From Pirellulales bacterium (GTDB taxonomy: Bacteria > Planctomycetota > Planctomycetia > Pirellulales > Thermoguttaceae): a DNA stretch of 5,298 nucleotides. Location: NCBI GenBank assembly GCA_030607895.1, contig JAUWJC010000323.1, positions 1 to 5,298 of the forward strand, in the 5' to 3' direction. Below, one piece after another: positions 1-3,854 of this stretch. A model generated the notes under the pieces. The model was not told the DNA's origin. It worked only from the letters and a program-made list of their open reading frames with translations, and did no database searches. Numbering within the stretch: the stretch's first letter is position 1; each line of letters opens with the position of its first letter. The position numbers and the translations under genes are program-made.

Positions 1-34
1 GCGGGGTGTAGGTGGTCTGATCTGGTTGGCGTGA

Positions 35-174
35 ACCACTACGCACTACGCTCTATTCAGTATCCACTATCCAGTATCCACTATCCACTATCCACTATCC
101 ACTATCCACTATCCACTACCCACTATCCACTATCCACTATCCACTACCCACTATCCACTACCCACTATCCACTG
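35..174. repeat. Heptamer tandem array, 20 units of TCCACTA type
   Basis: Twenty contiguous 7-bp units (140 bp) keep perfect register. On the plus strand the consensus is TCCACTA; on the fliA transcript strand it is TAGTGGA. Units from 77 to 167 are all TCCACTA or CCCACTA (the latter at 119, 147 and 161). The end far from fliA decays: ACCACTA, CGCACTA, CGCTCTA, TTCAGTA, then a TCCAGTA unit at 70. The unit next to fliA is TCCACTG, followed by a degenerate CTGGTGG that touches the fliA stop. No terminator hairpin is seen here or in bases 1-34. Every transcript-strand unit contains TAG, so all three frames are closed within 21 nt. The array resembles the heptameric short tandem repeats known from cyanobacteria; function unknown. 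Confidence 0.97.
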
Positions 175-181
175 CTGGTGG

Positions 182-964
182 CTAGCTTCCGAATTCGGGG
201 CGGCGGCGGTTCAGTTGGCTTTGCAGCCGCTGGACGATCGAGCTGTGCATCTGGCTGACACGGCTCTCGGAAAGATCGAGCGTGGCGCCGATCTCCTTCA
301 TGGTCAACTCTTCGTAGTAGTAGAGGATGATGATCAGCCGCTCGTTGCGATTAAGCCCCTTGGTAACCAGTCGCATCAGGTCGTTTTTCTGGATGCGTTT
401 GGTGGGGTCTTCTCCCTTCTTGTCTTCAAGGATGTCGATTTCGCGGACGTCTTTGTAGCTGTCGGTCTCGTACCATTTTTTGTTAAGGCTAATGAGATTG
501 ACGGCATTGGCGTCGAGTATCATCTTTTCCAACTCTTTGACCGAGATGCCCAGTTCTTCGGCCAGTTCCGTCTCGGTTGGTTGGCGTCCGAATCGGGCTT
601 CGACGGTCCTTATCGCTTCGTTGAGCTTGCTGGCTTTCGAGCGGACCAGTCGGGGGACCCAGTCCATGGTTCGCAATTCATCGAGCATGGCACCGCGGAT
701 TCGCGGAACGCAATACGTTTCAAACTTGACGCCCCGCAAAAGGTCGAAGGCGTCAATAGCGTCCATCAGGCCGAACACGCCGGCCGAAATCAGGTCGTCC
801 AACTCGACCCCTTCGGGCAGCCGGGCCCAAATCCGCTCGCCGTTGTATTTTACCAGCGGCAAGTACATTTCCACGAGCCGGTTGCGCAGCTCGCGGTTGG
901 ACATGTCTCGCTTGAATACAATCCAAAGTTGCTCCACGTCTTCCGACGCGAAAGTGGTTGCCAT
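182..964 (-). CDS. fliA: Flagellar sigma factor sigma-28 (FliA/WhiG family)
   Basis: This RNA polymerase sigma factor directs transcription of late flagellar genes (filament, motor, chemotaxis). It has 260 residues, a normal length for the family. Region 2 runs from about residue 27 to 108: the core-binding part has DLISAGVFGLMDAIDAFD (57-74), and the -10 recognition part has the family hallmark FETYCVPRIRGAMLDELR (81-98) followed by DWVPR (101-105). Region 3 follows (about 109-160, with GRQPTETELAEELGIS). An acidic and basic linker (170-190) leads to region 4, whose helix-turn-helix for the -35 element includes LTMKEIGATLDLSESRVSQ (220-238). The ATG at 964 has a strong GGAGG five bases upstream. 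It is the last gene of the visible cluster, 165 bp after a small membrane protein. In other bacteria the anti-sigma factor FlgM holds this protein inactive until the hook is finished; no flgM is in the window. The frame is intact, and the only uncertainty is whether it is exactly orthologous to FliA or a WhiG-like relative. Confidence 0.95.
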   Translation of the reverse strand: MATTFASEDVEQLWIVFKRDMSNRELRNRLVEMYLPLVKYNGERIWARLPEGVELDDLISAGVFGLMDAIDAFDLLRGVKFETYCVPRIRGAMLDELRTMDWVPRLVRSKASKLNEAIRTVEARFGRQPTETELAEELGISVKELEKMILDANAVNLISLNKKWYETDSYKDVREIDILEDKKGEDPTKRIQKNDLMRLVTKGLNRNERLIIILYYYEELTMKEIGATLDLSESRVSQMHSSIVQRLQSQLNRRRPEFGS

Positions 965-969
965 GCATT

Positions 970-974
970 CCTCC
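970..974 (-). promoter_or_regulatory. Ribosome binding site of fliA
   Basis: GGAGG on the minus strand lies 5 nt before the ATG at 964. It is the strongest Shine-Dalgarno sequence in the window. It settles the fliA start over the out-of-frame ATGs at 968 and 989. Confidence 0.85.
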
Positions 975-1013
975 GTGAAGATGCTCCATGCACCGCTTAT
1001 TCGAGATCCTTCT

Positions 1014-1150
1014 CAGTTGAGTTGAAAGTTGAAAGTTGAGAGTTTAGAGTTTAGAGTTTAGAGTTTAAGGCACTCAACTCAGGACTCCTAACCCTCGACC
1101 CTTGACTCTCAACTCTCAACCCTCGACTCTCAACCCTTGACTCTCAACTC
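1014..1150. repeat. Inverted heptamer array between small ORF and fliA
   Basis: Two blocks of 7-bp units meet head to head near 1070. On the plus strand the left block (1014-1069, 8 units) reads CAGTTGA, GTTGAAA twice, GTTGAGA, GTTTAGA three times, GTTTAAG. The right block (1074-1150, 11 units) reads TCAACTC with variants TTGACTC, TCAACCC, TCGACTC and TCGACCC. TCAACTC is the reverse complement of GAGTTGA, so both blocks are one unit family in opposite orientation. On the transcript strand the units of the right block partly alternate GAG and GGG, giving a 14-bp higher-order period. Complementary stretches, for example GTTGAGAGT (1035-1043) with ACTCTCAAC (1105-1113 and again 1126-1134), could pair in RNA. 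The right end lies inside the upstream gene and forms its last six codons plus stop. Confidence 0.95.
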
Positions 1151-1351
1151 TTCAGTAACGGCGGCACCCACCGATTCGTCCACAATCCACTCGGCCAGCC
1201 GGCCGACGACGTAGCCAACCGCCGCGAACACCAGCAAACTGAACCACGCGGCCAACAGGGCCGACTCGACGCCCCCGCCATGCAACATGCTCCGAGTCAG
1301 GCACGTCAACAGTGCCAAGGGACCCAATATGCCGGCATAGATGCGAGCCAC
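1130..1351 (-). CDS. Small two-helix membrane protein of unknown function
   Basis: I do not recognise this 73-residue protein. It starts with GTG at 1351, with AGGGAA seven bases upstream. That ribosome binding site, the same strand as its neighbours and the membrane-protein composition are the reasons for calling it real. It has two hydrophobic segments, about residues 4-19 (YAGILGPLALLTCL) and 29-49 (ESALLAAWFSLLVFAAVGYVV). Between them is a short polar, glycine-rich turn (RSMLHGGGVE), and a charged tail follows (GRLAEWIVDESVGAAVTEE). By the positive-inside rule the RLAEW side would be cytoplasmic, but the charge pattern is weak. The last six residues (ELRVKG) and the stop are encoded by the heptamer array, so the natural C-terminus may have been replaced. 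It lies between flhG and fliA, where planctomycete clusters may carry a small extra gene. An accessory role at the export apparatus or motor is a guess from position only. A later ATG at residue 22 is possible but would cut the first helix. Confidence 0.65.
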   Translation of the reverse strand: MARIYAGILGPLALLTCLTRSMLHGGGVESALLAAWFSLLVFAAVGYVVGRLAEWIVDESVGAAVTEELRVKG

Positions 1352-1358
1352 GAGCCTG

Positions 1359-1364
1359 TTCCCT
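1359..1364 (-). promoter_or_regulatory. Ribosome binding site of the small membrane protein
   Basis: AGGGAA on the minus strand lies 7 nt before the GTG at 1351. It supports GTG as the start and supports the reality of this short gene. Confidence 0.6.
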
Positions 1365-1393
1365 AACGGCCCTTAAACTTGACTTAGTCGGCG

Positions 1394-1505
1394 CAGCTTA
1401 ACATCGCGTCGCCTACCCACACTGTTCATAATAATCGTCTGTTCGGGGCTGCGGGTTGAATCGGTTTTTCCGTATTTTCCGGTTTGGTAATCTCCTGTTA
1501 AGCTG
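1394..1505. repeat. Perfect 10-bp inverted repeat, arms 1394-1403 and 1496-1505
   Basis: The arm CAGCTTAACA at 1394-1403 is exactly complementary to TGTTAAGCTG at 1496-1505, with 92 bp between them. The match stops at exactly 10 bp on both sides. By rough count a perfect 10-bp pair in a 174-bp spacer is expected in only a few per cent of random sequences. It could be a long-range RNA stem in the flhG 3' region or two operator half-sites; chance is not excluded. Confidence 0.6.
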
Positions 1506-1525
1506 TTATGGGTTTGGGTGTGGTC

Positions 1526-2404
1526 TCAGGCTGCGTTGGGGATGGTCCGCTGTGCCGTGCGAAGCCGCAAGCGGCCGCCTTCATCCTTCCGCTTTGTCGT
1601 TGCCACGCTTCGGGCCAAACGCCGAAGCAGACACGTCGAATGGTTCTTGGGCACGACTGTCACAAAGGGTTCTCTCTTCTCTCCGCAATACTTCACGTCC
1701 GGATCGGCGGGCAGGTATCCGGCACTGGCAATGTCGACCGCGAGGAAACGTCGGCAGGCTCGGGCGAGCCGGTCGTGCGTGTCGTCTGCCACCGCCCGGG
1801 TTGGGGCCATGTTGACCAACGAGTGAATCCGGATGGACTTATCGAGCGCTGCCAGGACCTTGATCGACCCATAGGCGTCCATCACCGAGGTCAACTCCGC
1901 GCCGGTCACCAAAAGGACCATGTCGGCTGCCTGCCAGAACTGCCGCACCATTCGGTTCAGACAGTCTCCCACGTCGAGCACCACGCAGTCGAAATGCGAT
2001 CCCAGGTTTTCCAGCGGTCCGATAAGTCGCGCGGCGGCCGATGCCCAGCAATCGGAAATGCTCTCGGCGGCCCAAACGCTCGGCAGCACACTGATTCCGC
2101 CCGGGCCAGCCTGAAACGCTTCGAGGACGGTTTTCCTGGCCGAGAGCACGTCGGCCAGTGTGTATCGTTCTTTCAGGCGGCAGAGCATGGCCACGTCGCC
2201 GCCGTCCGGGTCGCCATCGACCAACAACGTGCGATATTTCTGCCGGGCCAGGGCAACAGCCAGGTTAATCGCCACGGTAGTCGTACCGACGCCCCCCTTT
2301 CCACCGGCCACGGCCACCAGTTTCGGCCGCCCGATCCCGTGGACTGGCGTAAGCCGGCCGTCTTGCCGGACAAGTTGCCTCAGATCGTTTGCCTGGTCGT
2401 GCAT
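1526..2404 (-). CDS. flhG: MinD-like ATPase FlhG (flagellar number regulator, FlhF partner)
   Basis: FlhG (also YlxH or FleN) is a MinD/ParA-type ATPase that limits flagellar number and stimulates the GTPase of FlhF at the membrane. The protein has 292 residues. The N-terminus carries the FlhF-activating helix motif DQANDLR (3-9), whose Gln is the residue known to enter the FlhF active site. The deviant Walker A is GGKGGVGTTT (34-43): the signature Lys36 is kept, but the usual second Lys is Thr41 (codon ACG). VDGDPDGGD (62-70) matches the switch I region, DCVVLDVGD (139-147) the Walker B and switch II region, and LTSVMDAYGSIKVL (171-184) is typical of FlhG. Residues 259-273 (LLRRLARSVATTKRK) could form the amphipathic membrane-targeting helix. 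The start is the ATG at 2404, fixed by the DQA motif at residue 3. No Shine-Dalgarno sequence precedes it, because a heptamer array abuts the ATG. It lies 69 bp after flhF. A CpaE/TadZ-type relative is the alternative; the DQA helix and context favour FlhG. Confidence 0.9.
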   Translation of the reverse strand: MHDQANDLRQLVRQDGRLTPVHGIGRPKLVAVAGGKGGVGTTTVAINLAVALARQKYRTLLVDGDPDGGDVAMLCRLKERYTLADVLSARKTVLEAFQAGPGGISVLPSVWAAESISDCWASAAARLIGPLENLGSHFDCVVLDVGDCLNRMVRQFWQAADMVLLVTGAELTSVMDAYGSIKVLAALDKSIRIHSLVNMAPTRAVADDTHDRLARACRRFLAVDIASAGYLPADPDVKYCGEKREPFVTVVPKNHSTCLLRRLARSVATTKRKDEGGRLRLRTAQRTIPNAA

Positions 2405-2488
2405 GGGATTTGGGATTTCTGATTTCTGATTTCTGATTTCTGATTTGGGATTTCTGATTTGGGATTTCAGCTTTCAGCTTTCAGCTTT
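2405..2488. repeat. Heptamer array of 12 units filling the flhF-flhG spacer
   Basis: Twelve units in perfect register make 84 bp. From 2405 the plus strand reads GGGATTT twice, CTGATTT four times, GGGATTT, CTGATTT, GGGATTT, then CAGCTTT three times. On the transcript strand the order is AAAGCTG (3 units), then AAATCCC and AAATCAG. The array begins four codons before the end of flhF, supplies its TGA stop, and ends on the base next to the flhG ATG. The complete 69-bp intergenic region is therefore repeat. Any pre-existing ribosome binding site of flhG has been displaced or was never there. Confidence 0.97.
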
Positions 2489-3667
2489 ATCCAAGACGAG
2501 TCGTGTCAGGCGAGCGGCGTCGGCCGTCTCGATGTCGTCCGGCACGTTCTGCCCGTTGGTCAGGTAACTCAAAGGCAGTCTGTTCTGGCGCAGCATGGGC
2601 AGCAGGTTTCCGAAGCTGATCGCCTCGTCGAGCTTGGTAAGTATCAACGCGGTTGTACCGACGGTGGCGAAGCGGTCGGCCGTTTGCTCCATGGCGCGGG
2701 CGCCGGCCACGCTGCTGAGCACCAGGTGAACTTCATCGGCGGAGGCCTCGGTCAGGAAGGCTTTGAGTTCCTGTATTTTGATTTCATCGCGCGGGCTGCG
2801 GCCGGCGGTATCCATCAGAATGAGGTCCAGCCCAGCGAACCGCCCGACCGCCTCGTGCATCTCGCGTGGCGTGGAGACCACCTGCATGGGCAAGTCGATT
2901 ATGTCGGCGTAGGTTCGCAATTGCTCCACCGCCGCGATCCGATACGTATCGACCGTAATCAGCCCGACGTGCCGCTTCTCCTTCAAGTGGTAGTTGGCCG
3001 CCAGCTTGGCAATGGTGGTGGTTTTGCCCACGCCCGTCGGACCGACCAGCGCCACCAGGCGCCGGCAGCCGGGAGTGACGGCAATCGGACCGGTGACGGA
3101 GATGTCCGACTCGATCATCCGGGCGATCCGGGCGTCGATCAGAACGGGATCGGCCAACTCGGCATCGGGGGCTTCGCCGCGGACCCGCTCGATCAACGCC
3201 CGCGCCAAGTCCTCGTTCACGTCGACATCGATCAGGTCGGTAAACACGCGAAACAGGGATTCGGGCAGGTCGTTGTGTTCGCTGCGCCTCGACTGCCGGC
3301 ACAACTTTTCCACCATGCCTCGCAAGTCGGCCAGTTGCCCCTGCAAGCGTCCGGAAAGCTCCGGCTGCCCGGGCACCGGCCGGACCGGCTTGATCGGCTT
3401 GTGCCTGCCGGGGTCGGTGGCGTGTGTTGAAGCAATTGTCGGGGCCGCGGAGGCGCGGTCGGATTGCCTCGCGGGGGGCAATCGATTGGGCACATTCACA
3501 CCCGCCGACGCAGTCACCTCGATCTGCCGCTTGCCCGGCAAACAACCAAACAACCGGCTCGTGCGAACCTCCCGCGTGTGCAGCACGGCCGCGTCGGGCC
3601 CCAGCTCTCGACGCACAAGCGTCAACGCTTCATACATGTTTGCCGCACGATATGTTTTTACTTCCAT
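2474..3667 (-). CDS. flhF: SRP-type GTPase FlhF, flagellar placement protein
   Basis: FlhF is the third SRP-family GTPase beside Ffh and FtsY. It marks the site of flagellar assembly at the membrane, working with FlhG. The protein has 397 residues. The start MEVKTYRAANMYEALTLVRR (1-20), then ELGPDAAVL, matches the conserved FlhF N-terminus, so the ATG at 3667 is chosen over an upstream in-frame ATG at 3787. The basic, proline-rich B domain runs to about 100, the helical N domain spans about 105-195, and the G domain runs from 200 to the end. G motifs in order: G1 GPTGVGKTTT (209-218), DTYRIAAVEQL (240-250), G3 DTAGR (286-290), G4 TKLDE (344-348), and the closing loop LTNGQNVPDD (369-378). All catalytic motifs are intact. 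The last four residues, KAES, come from a heptamer array and are probably not ancestral. flhA ends 185 bp upstream, across a palindromic repeat and a purine tract. Confidence 0.96.
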   Translation of the reverse strand: MEVKTYRAANMYEALTLVRRELGPDAAVLHTREVRTSRLFGCLPGKRQIEVTASAGVNVPNRLPPARQSDRASAAPTIASTHATDPGRHKPIKPVRPVPGQPELSGRLQGQLADLRGMVEKLCRQSRRSEHNDLPESLFRVFTDLIDVDVNEDLARALIERVRGEAPDAELADPVLIDARIARMIESDISVTGPIAVTPGCRRLVALVGPTGVGKTTTIAKLAANYHLKEKRHVGLITVDTYRIAAVEQLRTYADIIDLPMQVVSTPREMHEAVGRFAGLDLILMDTAGRSPRDEIKIQELKAFLTEASADEVHLVLSSVAGARAMEQTADRFATVGTTALILTKLDEAISFGNLLPMLRQNRLPLSYLTNGQNVPDDIETADAARLTRLVLDKAES

Positions 3668-3672
3668 GGTTG

Positions 3673-3677
3673 TTTCC
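3673..3677 (-). promoter_or_regulatory. Weak ribosome binding site of flhF
   Basis: GGAAA on the minus strand lies 5 nt before the ATG at 3667. It is a partial Shine-Dalgarno match only. The start itself rests on the conserved FlhF N-terminus. Confidence 0.35.
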
Positions 3678-3683
3678 AAAAAA

Positions 3684-3783
3684 GTAGGGTGGGCACCGCC
3701 CACCGGATTCTCTCGATGATTGGTGGGCACCGCCCACCGGATTCTCTCGATTCTCGATGATTGGTGGGCAGTGCCCACCCTAC
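3684..3783. repeat. 100-bp palindromic repeat element with 12-bp terminal inverted repeats
   Basis: Three 17-bp palindromes of form GGTGGGC-N3-GCCCACC lie at 3688-3704, 3722-3738 and 3763-3779. The third has a longer stem, GGTGGGCA-G-TGCCCACC. The outer ends form a perfect 12-bp inverted repeat: GTAGGGTGGGCA at 3684-3695 against TGCCCACCCTAC at 3772-3783. The two inner spacers (3705-3721 and 3739-3762) are the same sequence except that TCTCGAT is duplicated in the second, giving 17 versus 24 bp. No target-site duplication is evident. It looks like a REP/BIME-type or MITE-like non-coding element that folds into GC hairpins in the flhA-flhF mRNA. I recall similar GGTGGGC palindromes in planctomycete and cyanobacterial genomes. 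It carries no protein of its own. Confidence 0.85.
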
Positions 3784-3786
3784 ACA

Positions 3787-3854
3787 TTTCCCCCTTCCCC
3801 TTTTTCCTCTTCCCCCTTTTCCCTTCCCTTTTTTCCTTCCCTTTTTTCCTTCCT
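3787..3854. repeat. 68-bp purine/pyrimidine tract after flhA
   Basis: The plus strand is pure T/C for 68 bp, so the transcript is pure A/G directly after (and into) the flhA stop TAG. Near flhA it has a roughly 13-bp period (GGAAGGAAAAAAG twice, then degenerate copies). Further on it has five G-runs of three or more: GGG, GGG, GGGGG, GGGG, GGGGG. Such tracts can form triplex DNA or, with one long loop, a G-quadruplex. It is not an obvious terminator, because flhF follows in the same direction. Confidence 0.9.

Larger units (their letters stand above)
1352..1525. other. Non-repetitive intergenic region, possible control region for the small ORF and fliA
   Basis: This 174-bp spacer is the only complete gap in the cluster without low-complexity repeats. 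On the transcript strand it carries five AACAG motifs (starting at 1507, 1499, 1443, 1426 and 1360 and reading leftward), three of them GAACAG. It also has a near-repeat CGGAAAATA/CGGAAAAAC (within about 1460-1480) and a TATTAT hexamer (1433-1428). No good -35 box lies 16-18 bp before that hexamer. A promoter for the small gene plus fliA would fit the position but is not proven. Confidence 0.4.

Noticed and set aside
35..174. CRISPR array
   Set aside because: The units are contiguous 7-mers without spacers.
31..258. Plus-strand open frame encoding a heptapeptide repeat of IHYPLST type
   Set aside because: It is the translation of the 7-bp array (21 nt gives 7 residues) followed by antisense fliA. 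No ribosome binding site or non-repeat core was seen.
215..1039. 274-codon open frame on the plus strand
   Set aside because: It lies antisense to fliA, whose motifs are certain. It has no family motif and runs through the spacer into the heptamer array. It is a shadow of GC-rich codon use.
1362..1399. Sigma-28 promoter before the small gene (GCCGTTAG or GCCGACTAA on the minus strand)
   Set aside because: Neither -10-like sequence has a TAAA-type -35 box at the required 15-bp spacing.
1428..1433. Sigma-70 -10 box TATTAT on the minus strand
   Set aside because: No -35-like hexamer at 16-18 bp; the nearest TTCAAC is about 21 bp away. Not strong enough to call a promoter.
1508..2422. 304-codon open frame on the plus strand
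   Set aside because: It lies antisense to flhG over its whole length and has no recognisable domain.
2459..3430. 323-codon open frame on the plus strand, with a 241-codon one at 2994-3719
   Set aside because: Both are antisense to flhF, whose G motifs are all in frame on the minus strand.
3684..3783. CRISPR-like arrangement of three repeats and two spacers
   Set aside because: The repeats are only 17 bp, and the two spacers are the same sequence apart from a 7-bp duplication. No cas gene is nearby.
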